Assembly: GCF_001544795.2 (NCBI RefSeq)
Contig: NZ_FCOI02000006.1
Span: 212,981 to 276,980 of the forward strand
Direction: 5' to 3'
DNA length: 64,000 nt
Source: Caballeronia temeraria
Lineage (GTDB): Bacteria; Pseudomonadota; Gammaproteobacteria; Burkholderiales; Burkholderiaceae
Notes under the pieces: model-generated
Told to the model about the DNA's origin: nothing
Seen by the model: only the letters and a program-made list of their open reading frames with translations
The model's database searches: none
Program-made: the position numbers and the translations under genes
Part shown: in pieces, positions 51,932 to 60,958 of the stretch
How the letters are laid out: each line of letters begins with the position of its first letter
How positions within the stretch are numbered: position 1 is the stretch's first letter

Positions 51932-52846
51932 ATGGACATCAGTTCCATCCAATCGAAGGTCATGCTGTGCTCGGTCACGATTTCCACCTGGGTTGCCCGC
52001 CGTTTCGACGGCAAGGTGACCGAGGAGGTCGAGAACAAGCACCACACGAAGGGCATCGGCAGATTCAACAAACGCCTGTTGCCCGAGCACGCGCCGAGTT
52101 TCGCTGAAGTCGTAACGCTCGCCGGTCGCATCCGCTCGTACTTCTATGACCACACCCTGAAGTACGACCAGTTGGGCGTGCGCCTGCTGCCGACGATGGT
52201 CTACATGGACTTCGCCGAGAAGATGCGCTCGTTGAAAGACGAGTTCGATTTGGCGGTTTCCGTGTTCTTGACCGACTACCTCAACCTGAAGGAGGCCGCT
52301 CGCGAGGAGCTGAATGGGCTGTTCAACGAGGCGGACTATCCGACTCTTGCTGAGCTGTCGACCAAGTTCGGCGTCAAGATGGCGGTACTGCCGTTTCCTG
52401 ACGCCAGCCAGTTCGGTGTCGAATTGCCGGCGAACGTGCTGACGACGCTCAAGAGCGAGCTCGACCAGCACGTTCTGGCGTCGATCGCGACTGCGAACGA
52501 CGATCTGGTGCGCCGTCTCTACGAGGCCGTTTCGCAGATGGCCAACCGCCTGTACGCGACGGGCAACGTCCGACTGGACGTCGCCAACAACGTGCGGGAG
52601 CTCTGCGCGCTGCTGCCGAAGCTCAACTTCTCGAATGACCCGCAACTGACGCACATCCTCGAGCAGGCCAAGACGCATTTGGCCGTGCACACGGGCGCGG
52701 AGTTGAAGGATTCGCGCGTACTGCGCTCTCAGGTGGCCAGCAAGGCACAGGAGATCGAGGGGTTGATGGCCGCGTTCATGGGCATGCAGCCGGAGCCGAT
52801 GGAAGTCGAATCGGCGCACGCGGGCCAACTGCGCCTCGTCGCGTAA
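51932..52846 (+). CDS. DUF3150-like protein in a MoxR-VWA cluster
   Basis: 304 residues, mostly helical: [47 protein letters not shown], then long helices. Phage and plasmid MoxR/VWA clusters often carry a protein of this pattern, named DUF3150. I am fairly but not fully sure of the family. ACGGAGTTTTCTC precedes the ATG. Confidence 0.65.
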   Translation: MDISSIQSKVMLCSVTISTWVARRFDGKVTEEVENKHHTKGIGRFNKRLLPEHAPSFAEVVTLAGRIRSYFYDHTLKYDQLGVRLLPTMVYMDFAEKMRSLKDEFDLAVSVFLTDYLNLKEAAREELNGLFNEADYPTLAELSTKFGVKMAVLPFPDASQFGVELPANVLTTLKSELDQHVLASIATANDDLVRRLYEAVSQMANRLYATGNVRLDVANNVRELCALLPKLNFSNDPQLTHILEQAKTHLAVHTGAELKDSRVLRSQVASKAQEIEGLMAAFMGMQPEPMEVESAHAGQLRLVA

Positions 52847-52855
52847 GGGGGCGTC

Positions 52856-54169
52856 ATGGACCGCAATACGATAGTGTTGGGGGCCATGTCGGGCAGTTGC
52901 GCGGTTCATCCGCGCATTGCCCGGCAGCGCACCGAGCTCGTTCTGTCGCAACCGTTCTTCGGAGCGCTCGCGCTGCGACTGACTGTTCGCGAAGATCCCA
53001 CGGCCAAGACGTTCTGGGTGGATGGCGAGACGATGGGCTACAACCCTGACTTTCTCGATTCGCTCAGCGACCTGGAAGTGCGCGGCATCGTCGCCCACGA
53101 GGTCCTGCATGTGGCCAATGGTCATTGCTGGCGCCAGGGCGCGCGCGATCCGGATCGGTGGAACGACGCCTGTGACTACGCGATCAATCCGATCGTGCTG
53201 TCCGCGGGCATGGTTTTGCCGAAGGGTGTGCTGATCGATCCGCGCTATACGGGGAAGTCGGCTGAGGAGATCTACGGGTTGCTCACGCAGGAGGCCAAGC
53301 AGAAGCAACAGCAACAGCCTCAGCCGCCGCAATCTCAGCCTAAATCACAACCGCAGCCGGATCCACAAGGCCAGCAGCAGCCGAGTCCGCCCAATCAACC
53401 GTCGCAGTCAAACGGGAAGCAGGGCGGACCACAGGCTCCGCAGCCGGGTCAGCAAACTCGCCCGGATCAGCAGCCCTCGAATCCGGGGTCCTTTGGCGAA
53501 GTTCGGCCGTACAAGGGTCAGGACCAGCCGGTGAAGGAAGCGGAGTGGAAGGTCGCCGTCACGCAAGCCGCGAAAGCGGCCGCGATGCGCGGCAAGCTGC
53601 CCGGGGATTTGCAGGCAATGGCCAGTGAAGCAGTGCGGCCGCTCGTCTACTGGCGTGCGGTGCTGCATCGCTTCGCGCAGCAGAGCTCGCCGTCCGACTA
53701 CAGCTTCGCCATGCCGAATCGCCGGTATCTGCATCTCGGGTTCTATCTGCCGGCGTTGCACACGCCAGCGATCGGCGACGCGGTCTTCGTGCGCGATTCC
53801 AGCGGCTCGGTATTCGACGAGACGCAGGCGCAGTTCGATGCGGAAATCCTCTTGGTTTTCCACTCGTTGAAGCCGGCGCGGCTCATCGTGATGGATTGCG
53901 ATACGCGCGTGACGCAGGTGCAGGTCTTCGAGCGCGGCGACTCACCGGAGATCAAGCCGGTGCGCGGTGGTGGCGGAACGGCGTTCGTCGAGCCGTTCAA
54001 TCGCGTCGTGCAAGACGGCATGAATCCGGCGTTTCTCGTCTATCTGACGGATATGGATGGGCGGTTTCCGGCCGTCGCACCGCATTACCCGGTGCTGTGG
54101 GCATCGACCACACCGCTCGCGCGCGCTCGCAAGGCGCCGTTCGGCGAAACAGTGGAGGTGATTTGCTAA
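52856..54169 (+). CDS. Putative metallopeptidase-VWA protein (DUF2201-like)
   Basis: 437 residues. An N-terminal zinc-peptidase-like motif HEVLHVANGH (H81, E82, H85) precedes a Gln/Pro-rich linker (about 145-205). The C-terminal VWA-like domain has D314-S-S-G-S (a MIDAS-type DxSxS) and VYLTDMDGRFP. This architecture is known from bacterial and phage MoxR partners. 9 bp after the preceding gene with GGGGGCGTC; same operon. Confidence 0.8.
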   Translation: MDRNTIVLGAMSGSCAVHPRIARQRTELVLSQPFFGALALRLTVREDPTAKTFWVDGETMGYNPDFLDSLSDLEVRGIVAHEVLHVANGHCWRQGARDPDRWNDACDYAINPIVLSAGMVLPKGVLIDPRYTGKSAEEIYGLLTQEAKQKQQQQPQPPQSQPKSQPQPDPQGQQQPSPPNQPSQSNGKQGGPQAPQPGQQTRPDQQPSNPGSFGEVRPYKGQDQPVKEAEWKVAVTQAAKAAAMRGKLPGDLQAMASEAVRPLVYWRAVLHRFAQQSSPSDYSFAMPNRRYLHLGFYLPALHTPAIGDAVFVRDSSGSVFDETQAQFDAEILLVFHSLKPARLIVMDCDTRVTQVQVFERGDSPEIKPVRGGGGTAFVEPFNRVVQDGMNPAFLVYLTDMDGRFPAVAPHYPVLWASTTPLARARKAPFGETVEVIC

Positions 54170-54202
54170 ACCAGTGCAGTCGATCTGGACATTACTGAAA
54201 AA

Positions 54203-54230
54203 AACCCCGCAGAGTCTGCGGGGTTTTTTT
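54203..54230 (+). terminator. Bidirectional terminator ending the MoxR-VWA operon
   Basis: CCCCGCAG-AGT-CTGCGGGG with A-run before and T-run after; it also serves the minus-strand gene at 54270. Confidence 0.9.
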
Positions 54231-54269
54231 GTTTCTCGAATCCTCTTTCGGCCTCGTATTCGCATTCAG

Positions 54270-54620
54270 TCATTCGGTCAATGGATTGAGTAACGTCGCG
54301 AGGCGCCGCAGCTCTTTGTCGATCCCGCGACGAACGACAGGAAGATAACGCCATCGTGAGATGTGTTCGTGGGGTTCGATCCACCATTGAAGAACATCGC
54401 TGTCGCGAAAGTTCGCCTTCAACCACCAACAAATCCGCAGCTCACCACTTGCATATCCCGCTTCCAGTGCCCGATGCACACGATGTGCAAATTTCTCTGA
54501 CGACTCGAAAATGACGAACGGGTTTGACCGATGCAAGTGCCCCTGGCACGACCATAGTGTTTTTACTCCATCTTTCGCGTTCAACACTGTGCAGACAGGT
54601 TGTATCCCAATCTCAATCAT
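54270..54620 (-). CDS. 116-residue hypothetical protein
   Basis: MIEIGIQPVCTVLNAKDG, then LWSCQGHLHRSNPFVIFESS. The Cys-x-Gly-His segment is common in plasmid hypothetical proteins of this size. AGGGAAACC precedes the ATG. No function known. Confidence 0.6.
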   Translation of the reverse strand: MIEIGIQPVCTVLNAKDGVKTLWSCQGHLHRSNPFVIFESSEKFAHRVHRALEAGYASGELRICWWLKANFRDSDVLQWWIEPHEHISRWRYLPVVRRGIDKELRRLATLLNPLTE

Positions 54621-54693
54621 GGTTTCCCTACACGCCCGCTAGTCGGATCAGTCTAAAGACTCCATGTTTAGCAAAGATTGACCCGCTGCTTGC

Positions 54694-54755
54694 CGAGAAA
54701 GCTACATCTTTTTCAGCGTCTTTCCCCGCTGACAGCGCTACCCAGGTAGCTCTCC
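54694..54755. repeat. Conserved palindromic element, copy 3 (upstream of trbB)
   Basis: GCGTCTTTCCCCGCTGA followed by GCTACC-CA-GGTAGC (54737-54750). Related to 28166-28230 over about 60 bp; the core also occurs at 20977-20990. No T-run here, so it is not a simple terminator. The gap 54621-54916 holds no gene. Confidence 0.65.
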
Positions 54756-54916
54756 TTGCTCTCGATAGCGTGGCAAGCTTCCTTCGCGCAGTCTCGCAGA
54801 CCAGTGCATCGGCGTCGCTCATCAAAAGCCGCACAATTTGACGCCTCTTTCAGCACCCGCGGAAGCGTTGCAACGCGAACAATACTCGACATGTTAGATC
54901 GCCCACAGAGCATCGC

Positions 54917-55966
54917 ATGTCAGACACCGCCGACAACCATCTGTTGAAGTTGCGCCCGCTCGAAGCTGAAGCGGTGCGCATGTTCTTCCGGGCGCTTGCG
55001 CCGCTGCGCGAGTTGCTCGAAGCGCCCGACCTCGCGGAAATCATGATCAACGATTACCGCAACGTATGGGTCGAGCGGCGCGGTGTGATGACGCGCGAGA
55101 ACATCGATCTGCGGCCTGAGCACCTCGAAGGCGCGATCTATTCGCTCGCCTCGTCGGTTGAGAAATCGGCGAAGGCGGGGAGCGACAAAGGGATCATCAA
55201 CGCGGGTCACCAGAATCTGCGTATTGCGGCCGTCATGAGTCCGACATCGATTGACGGGCACGCGCTCAGTATCCGGAAGCACCGCGAATCCAAGCTCGCG
55301 CTCACCGACTACGTGAGCATGGGCGCATTCGCCGCATCCAACGCCCGACCGGAATTCGCCGAAGCGATCCACTTTGAGGAAGGCATCGAGAACGAGGCGC
55401 TGATGCGCGCGCTCGTCGCGCTCGTGCAGTCGCGCAAAAACGTCCTGGTCGCCGGCGGCACGTCGGCCGGCAAGACGACGTTCCTCAACGCGCTCATCGA
55501 ACAGATTCCGGCGGACCAGCGTGTCATCTCGATCGAGGACACGATGGAACTGAAGCTGCACGTCCCGAACCGCGTGCGGCTGCTCTCCAACGCAGACACG
55601 AACGTGACGACCCAATTGCTCGTCGCGCTCTGCCTGCGCTTCCGTCCCGACCGAATCATCGTCGGCGAAGTGCGCGGCGGTGAGGCGTACGACCTCCTGC
55701 AGGCGCTCAACACGGGCCACGACGGCGGACTGGCCTCGATCCACGCCAACAACGGGCGCACCGCGCTCAGCCGCCTCGAATCGCTCGCCATGCTCGGCAT
55801 CCCCAACGGCTCGCGCTGGGAGCTCGAGGACATGCGTAAAAACATCGCCGATTGCTTCAACTACGTCGTGCATTTCAAGCGCACCTGCGAAATGCGGCAC
55901 GTCTCCGAGATCCTCGAAATCCGAGGCTTCAAAGATAACGATTACGACCTACAACGCGTTTTTTAA
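54917..55966 (+). CDS. trbB: Conjugative transfer ATPase, TrbB/VirB11 family
   Basis: 349 residues. Walker A GGTSAGKT (180-187), Asp box ISIEDTMELKL, Walker B RPDRIIVGEVRGGEA and His box HDGGLASIHAN are all present. Such hexameric ATPases drive assembly of the type IV secretion apparatus at the inner membrane. First gene of the trb-type run; the ribosome binding site is weak. Confidence 0.95.
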   Translation: MSDTADNHLLKLRPLEAEAVRMFFRALAPLRELLEAPDLAEIMINDYRNVWVERRGVMTRENIDLRPEHLEGAIYSLASSVEKSAKAGSDKGIINAGHQNLRIAAVMSPTSIDGHALSIRKHRESKLALTDYVSMGAFAASNARPEFAEAIHFEEGIENEALMRALVALVQSRKNVLVAGGTSAGKTTFLNALIEQIPADQRVISIEDTMELKLHVPNRVRLLSNADTNVTTQLLVALCLRFRPDRIIVGEVRGGEAYDLLQALNTGHDGGLASIHANNGRTALSRLESLAMLGIPNGSRWELEDMRKNIADCFNYVVHFKRTCEMRHVSEILEIRGFKDNDYDLQRVF

Positions 55967-55979
55967 CGGGAGCATCAAA

Positions 55980-56333
55980 ATGAAGGGAATGAAAGTTCTG
56001 ATCCACGCCGCAACGGTCGCCCGCCGCCTGCGCCCGGGCAAACCGATGCTCGTCGGCGCGCTGCTGAGTGTCGTGTCGATGGCGGCGATGGCCGCCGGCG
56101 ACTATTCGTCGCTCACGGGACTGACCGACATCATCTGCACAATCAGCAACCTCATCAGCGGCCCGTACCTGTACGGGATCGGCATTGTGCTCATCACCAT
56201 CGGCGGCGTCGCGGTGGCCAACTCGGAAAGCAACATCGCCAAGACGTTCTCGGTGGTACTGGTGGGCCTCGGCATCGCCTCGGTGGCCGTGCCGATCATG
56301 CGCGATCACTTCCATATGTCTGTTGCCTGCTGA
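55980..56333 (+). CDS. trbC: Conjugative pilus subunit precursor, TrbC/VirB2 family
   Basis: 117 residues. A long signal region ends near AMAAG, followed by a polar stretch and two hydrophobic helices (YLYGIGIVLITIGGVAV and FSVVLVGLGIASVAV), the VirB2/TrbC pattern. Position between trbB and trbD supports it. Confidence 0.85.
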   Translation: MKGMKVLIHAATVARRLRPGKPMLVGALLSVVSMAAMAAGDYSSLTGLTDIICTISNLISGPYLYGIGIVLITIGGVAVANSESNIAKTFSVVLVGLGIASVAVPIMRDHFHMSVAC

Positions 56334-56334
56334 T

Positions 56335-56643
56335 ATGCGGCAACACAAGGTGAGTCGAGGGCTGTCACTGCCGCGCCAGATGGGCGGGGCGGATCGTGGA
56401 CTGGCGATCTTCAACGGCACGTTGACAGCGCTGCTCTGCTACACGAGCTGGAGCCCGGCGTTCCTCGTCGTTGGGGTAATCATGCATGTCTTCCTGCGAT
56501 GGAAAAGCTCGACCGACCCTTGGTGGCGAATCGTGATGCTGGTCTATAACCGCTATCCGGACGTCTATGAGCCGGGGCCGAGCGAGAAATTCAGCGCGCG
56601 TTTCAAGCGCCCGTACGGTTTCGATCAGGATCTACCATGCTGA
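56335..56643 (+). CDS. trbD: TrbD/VirB3 family protein
   Basis: 102 residues with one or two membrane segments in a 30-residue hydrophobic stretch (ALLCYTSWSPAFLVVGVIM). Size, topology and order match VirB3/TrbD, a small membrane component of the type IV secretion channel. It overlaps trbE by 7 bp. Confidence 0.85.
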   Translation: MRQHKVSRGLSLPRQMGGADRGLAIFNGTLTALLCYTSWSPAFLVVGVIMHVFLRWKSSTDPWWRIVMLVYNRYPDVYEPGPSEKFSARFKRPYGFDQDLPC

Positions 56644-59099
56644 AGATGACGTTCACGAAGCGCGGGGTGCAGGAAATCGCGCCGTGGGCGACGTTGGTTA
56701 CGCCCGAGCTGATACTCAATAAGGACGGGTCGCTGCTGACCGTGTTCGAATTCGACGGCGTCGACGCCGACTCCCCGAATCCGGGCGATATCACGGCCGC
56801 GCGCGACAACCTGGACCACGCCTGCCGCAACTTCGATCACCGGGTAACCGCGTGGTGGCGCATGTCACACCGGCGCGTGAAGGGCGGGATCGACGGGGTG
56901 TTCTCGTCGGCCGCCGCCGCGCGGATCGACGCCATCAATCAGGCGAACATCGGCAGCGGCAAGTATTTCAAGAATTCGCATTCGCTCGCGCTCGCGTTTA
57001 CGCCCGAGACTGGCATTTCTCGGGTGTTCGACAAGATCAGCTACCACATGACCGTGGGCGGGAAGAATCTGTTCGTCGCGATGTTCGAGGCGGCGAAAGA
57101 CACGATTCTCGCGCGCAGCGCGTTCGCGTTCGATCTGACGAAGATCCAGAACGAGATCAAGCGCTTTGAATCCGTCATCGATGGCTTCACGGGTGGCGTC
57201 ACGCGCCTGAATATGAAGCGGCTGCAACTGCAGAACATCCTGTCGTTCCTGCATCAGAGAGCGAATCCCTCGAGTCCGAAACGCCGGGTGCGCTATCCGG
57301 TCACGATGCTCGACACGCATCTGACGGAGACTGAAGTGACGATTGGCGCGACCGAACTGATGTTCGAGTCCGCGCACGGCAAGGTGTACGCGCGCATCAT
57401 CGGCGTGAAAGAGTGGATGGGCTTTCAGGAAGCGGCGCTCGACGTGCTCGCGCAGGTCGATGCGGAGCTGGACGTCTGCGTGATGTTCCGCTTTCTCGAT
57501 ACGTCGCGCGCGAGCAGCTACATCAAGAAGATTCGGGGTTTCTACAAGGTGGCGGCGTTCAATCCGGTCGCCATCCTGAAGCAGTGGGCAACGAAGGAAG
57601 AGCAGAAAAACGACGAGGGGCGCGAGCTGCTCGCCAAAGAGGCGGGCGATGCGCTCGCCAAGCTCGATGCTGAAGGCCAGCAGTACGGCTTCGCAAACAT
57701 TTCTGTGGTGGTGTACGGCAACACGCCCGAGGAGTGCGAGGACGCGACCCGCCAGGTTGTCGGCGTCATCGGCAACGCGGGCTTCGGCGTCATTCAGGAA
57801 AAGACAAACCTGTTCGCGTCGTGGAGCGCGACCTTGCCGGGCCGCTGGGACCAGCAGAAGCGCCTGCAATTTGTTGAGACGCCCGCGATCTCGGACATTG
57901 CGCCGCTGTGCAGTGTCGGCGAAGGCAAGAAGGTCAACGACTGGCTGACCGAGCAATCCGGCACAAAAACCGGCCCGCTCACTTGCCTGCCGACCCGCCA
58001 TCGGACCCTCCAGTATTTCGACCTCCATCATCCGGGCGGCAAGGCCCATCTACTCGTCGTGGGCCCGATTGGCGGTGGTAAGTCGATTTTCCTGAACTAC
58101 TTGATGGAGCAGACGGAGCGTCACGGCGCGCGCCGCATCCGCTTTGACAAGGATCGTTCGACGCGCATTCCAACGCTGCTCGCCGGCGGACGATTCATCG
58201 ACGCCACGGGCCGTTTCGAGGCGGCAACGTCGGTGAATCCGCTCTCGTTGATCGGCGACGAGAAGCACTGGCCGTACGTGGCGGACTGGGTGCAACTGGT
58301 CATTGAGGGCGAGGATTACACCTGTACACCGCAGCAAGAAACGGAGATCTTCGAGCGCATCCGCACGCTCGCGGTGGGCTACCCGTCCGAGACGTGGCGG
58401 TTGTCGGGGCTGATCACACTGCTGTCGTCCGACCTTCGCGATCGCCTGTTCGTGTGGACGGAAGGGCAGAAGAACGGCCGTTTCTTCGACCATGTCGAGG
58501 ACGGCTTCGCGATCTCGGACAACCTCTCGATCGAGATGGGCGACCTGTTTCAGAACTATCCCGTTGCCGCGGCGCTGTTCATGGACTACGCGTTCTATCG
58601 CATCGCGCAGATTCTGGACGGCAAGCGCTACACCGTGATCGAGATCGAGGAGGCGGGGTTCTTCTTCACGTACCCGAAGTTCTACGCGCGTCTGGAAATC
58701 TGGGCCGTCACGATCCGAAAGCTTAACGCTGCCTTGCTCATGGCGACACAGTCGCTTGGACAGCTCGCACGGGTGCCGAATTTCGAGATTCTCAAAGAGA
58801 ACATCCCGAACATCATCTACCTGCCCAACAGCGACGCGATCAACAACCAGTCGCTCTATCACGACATTTTCGGCCTCACGGCGCATCAGATCCGCATGAT
58901 TTCGGACGCGGTGCCCAATCGTGACTATCTGTGGGTGACGGCCACGCAGACACGCATGCTGCAAGCCCAGTTCCCGAAGGAAGCGCTGGCCTACCTGCGC
59001 TCGGACGGACGCGCTCAAGCGCTACTCGACAAGCACGTGAAGTCTGGAAGTGCCCAGTGGCAGCAGGACTACGTGCGCGACGTGCTTGCCAACGCTTAG
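56637..59099 (+). CDS. trbE: Conjugative transfer ATPase, TrbE/VirB4 family
   Basis: 820 residues. Walker A GPIGGGKS (476-483), and a Walker B region IEIEEAGFFF in place of the typical acidic pair; C-terminal helicase-like segments (LNAALLMATQSLGQ, then IIYLPNSDAINN) are typical. VirB4 proteins energise pilus assembly and substrate transfer. Full length, no frameshift seen. Confidence 0.95.
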   Translation: MLKMTFTKRGVQEIAPWATLVTPELILNKDGSLLTVFEFDGVDADSPNPGDITAARDNLDHACRNFDHRVTAWWRMSHRRVKGGIDGVFSSAAAARIDAINQANIGSGKYFKNSHSLALAFTPETGISRVFDKISYHMTVGGKNLFVAMFEAAKDTILARSAFAFDLTKIQNEIKRFESVIDGFTGGVTRLNMKRLQLQNILSFLHQRANPSSPKRRVRYPVTMLDTHLTETEVTIGATELMFESAHGKVYARIIGVKEWMGFQEAALDVLAQVDAELDVCVMFRFLDTSRASSYIKKIRGFYKVAAFNPVAILKQWATKEEQKNDEGRELLAKEAGDALAKLDAEGQQYGFANISVVVYGNTPEECEDATRQVVGVIGNAGFGVIQEKTNLFASWSATLPGRWDQQKRLQFVETPAISDIAPLCSVGEGKKVNDWLTEQSGTKTGPLTCLPTRHRTLQYFDLHHPGGKAHLLVVGPIGGGKSIFLNYLMEQTERHGARRIRFDKDRSTRIPTLLAGGRFIDATGRFEAATSVNPLSLIGDEKHWPYVADWVQLVIEGEDYTCTPQQETEIFERIRTLAVGYPSETWRLSGLITLLSSDLRDRLFVWTEGQKNGRFFDHVEDGFAISDNLSIEMGDLFQNYPVAAALFMDYAFYRIAQILDGKRYTVIEIEEAGFFFTYPKFYARLEIWAVTIRKLNAALLMATQSLGQLARVPNFEILKENIPNIIYLPNSDAINNQSLYHDIFGLTAHQIRMISDAVPNRDYLWVTATQTRMLQAQFPKEALAYLRSDGRAQALLDKHVKSGSAQWQQDYVRDVLANA

Positions 59100-59109
59100 C
59101 GCGCAATCC

Positions 59110-59145
59110 GAGGCTCAATCCAACGCTCAATCGAAGGCTCAACGG
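59110..59145. repeat. Three imperfect 12-bp tandem repeats
   Basis: GAGGCTCAATCC, AACGCTCAATCG and AAGGCTCAACGG in the trbE-trbJ gap, with a partial unit before. They lie just upstream of the ribosome binding site. Confidence 0.6.
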
Positions 59146-59156
59146 AGTTAATGGCC

Positions 59157-59924
59157 ATGATCAAAAAAATTCTTCGCTGCATCGTCGCGACCGGCGTCCT
59201 GACGATCGGATTCGTGCAACACGCCGATGCAAACATGCCTGTGTTCGATGCGTCGAACTTCATTCAGAACACGATGACTGCGGCCGCCGCCGTCAAAGGT
59301 GAGGCTTATCAGGATAGCAACCTGATTTACCAGTACCAGATGATGTTGAACCAGCTTAAGCAGGCGACCAATCTTGACCCCGCCGCGATGCTGGCTCAGT
59401 TCAAGAGCATCACCAGCGATATCACGGATCTGTCGAAATACACCAGTGCCCTCAACGATCTGTATGGTGGCCTGCAGAGCAATGCGGAGTATGCGAGCAA
59501 GGTTCAGGCGCTTATCACGCAATCGGGCAAGACGCCCGAACAGTGGTTCACTGACCAAAACACGCTGCTGCAGAACAACGACAAGACGGCCAAGCAACTT
59601 TTCCAGCAGGGCAACGACGTCATTTCGCACGTCGGGGCGCTCGCTAAGCGCCGACAGGAAATTCAGGACAAGCTGAATATGTCGCCGACGATGGAGGCGA
59701 CCGCGCAGTTGACCACACACATGCTGGACATCATCTCAAGCCAGAACGGCGATCTCATCTCGATGATGGCGGCCAAGCAACGCAGTGACGCGGTCAAGGA
59801 CTCGGCCACAGTTGTTCAGCAGGAAGCCAATAACAACGCGAAAGCCGCCTTGAAGGCGCAGCAGGATCGTGAACGGGCGGCATTCGATGCGCAAATCGGC
59901 TCGTCGAGGACCCTGGGGCAATGA
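59157..59924 (+). CDS. trbJ: TrbJ/VirB5 family protein
   Basis: 255 residues. Start at 59157 chosen because GGAG is 9 bp upstream (only 3 bp from the ATG at 59151). A signal peptide ends near HADA; the mature protein is helical with QMMLNQLKQATNL and long coiled segments, as in TrbJ/VirB5, a minor pilus component. Its stop overlaps the next start (ATGA). Confidence 0.85.
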   Translation: MIKKILRCIVATGVLTIGFVQHADANMPVFDASNFIQNTMTAAAAVKGEAYQDSNLIYQYQMMLNQLKQATNLDPAAMLAQFKSITSDITDLSKYTSALNDLYGGLQSNAEYASKVQALITQSGKTPEQWFTDQNTLLQNNDKTAKQLFQQGNDVISHVGALAKRRQEIQDKLNMSPTMEATAQLTTHMLDIISSQNGDLISMMAAKQRSDAVKDSATVVQQEANNNAKAALKAQQDRERAAFDAQIGSSRTLGQ

Positions 59925-60958
59925 TGAAAGGTCTCGTCATGACGATCCTTCGCGCCTTTTGCCTGATGCTCGTGATCTCTTGGGGCGCCGTCGGCTCGTC
60001 CACCGTCGCGTTAGCACAAGCGGCAAGCCCGACGACGGCTTCGGACGCGGCCGCTGCCGCAGCAGGAACGGCGGCCGCGACGGCGCTGCAAAGCAAACCC
60101 GGGGAATTCGCGAGTGGTGCGACGCGGGCCGCGGCGCAGATTCACGCATTGCTGGGCGATCTCATGCCGACCGCGATCGCGACAAGCGCGGGGGTGATGA
60201 CCGAGGCGAACAAATTCGCGTGGGGCTTGGGCATCATCTCGCTCGTCCTCGTCGGGGTGCGTTTCGCGGGAACCCATCATCCAGTGTCAGCCTGGGTCAA
60301 TCTCTTTGAAGAAGTCGCAATCCTGGGCATCTTCGTAGCCCTCTATCTCGGCTATACAACCACGGCTAATGGCTTCTGGACCTGGTTCGAGCAACTGGCG
60401 GGCAATATCAGCGGGGGTGAGAACGGCACCACGGGTGCGGCGATGGCGAAGCTAGCCGGCACCATTTTTGAGGCGGTGAAAGCCAAGTTTAGTCTGGCTG
60501 GTTTGCTGGATCTTGGCGGCTCGGCGGCGGACATTATCGTTCTCTTGCTGGCCGCGTTCTTCATGTGCGTGGCCTCGATCGTGTTTGTGTACTTCTCGGC
60601 GGTGGGTCAAATCCAAGCGGCTGTTGGCATCGTGCTCGGACCGATCGCGCTCGCGCTCGGATTCTCGTCTTACACGCGAAACTATTTTGTGAAATGGCTG
60701 GACTGGATGATCAGTGCCGGCATGTATGTCGTCATTGTGGCGATACTGATCAAACTGGTCGGCGATTCGATCACGAACGCTGTGACGGCCGCGACGAACG
60801 TCGGCGGGAACACGACGGTGAACGGCGCCTATGTTTTCGATCTCTCGATTTTCGTCCTTCTGCTGTCGTTCGAGATTCCCAAACTGGCGACGATCTTCGG
60901 CGGCGGTGCAACTGCGACCGGCACCGGAGCACTCAGGCTTCTCAAGGGAATGCTGTGA
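59921..60958 (+). CDS. trbL: TrbL/VirB6 family polytopic membrane protein
   Basis: 345 residues with about six to eight membrane segments and an N-terminal signal-like helix. FFMCVASIVFVYFSAVGQIQ and LGPIALALGF fit TrbL. It forms part of the inner-membrane channel of the secretion system. It shares ATGA overlaps with both neighbours. Confidence 0.85.
   Translation: MMKGLVMTILRAFCLMLVISWGAVGSSTVALAQAASPTTASDAAAAAAGTAAATALQSKPGEFASGATRAAAQIHALLGDLMPTAIATSAGVMTEANKFAWGLGIISLVLVGVRFAGTHHPVSAWVNLFEEVAILGIFVALYLGYTTTANGFWTWFEQLAGNISGGENGTTGAAMAKLAGTIFEAVKAKFSLAGLLDLGGSAADIIVLLLAAFFMCVASIVFVYFSAVGQIQAAVGIVLGPIALALGFSSYTRNYFVKWLDWMISAGMYVVIVAILIKLVGDSITNAVTAATNVGGNTTVNGAYVFDLSIFVLLLSFEIPKLATIFGGGATATGTGALRLLKGML

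Noticed and set aside
51782..53332. 516-residue open frame on the minus strand
   Set aside because: Lies opposite the DUF3150-like gene and VWA gene; repetitive Arg/Gln/His composition, no ribosome binding site, no domain.
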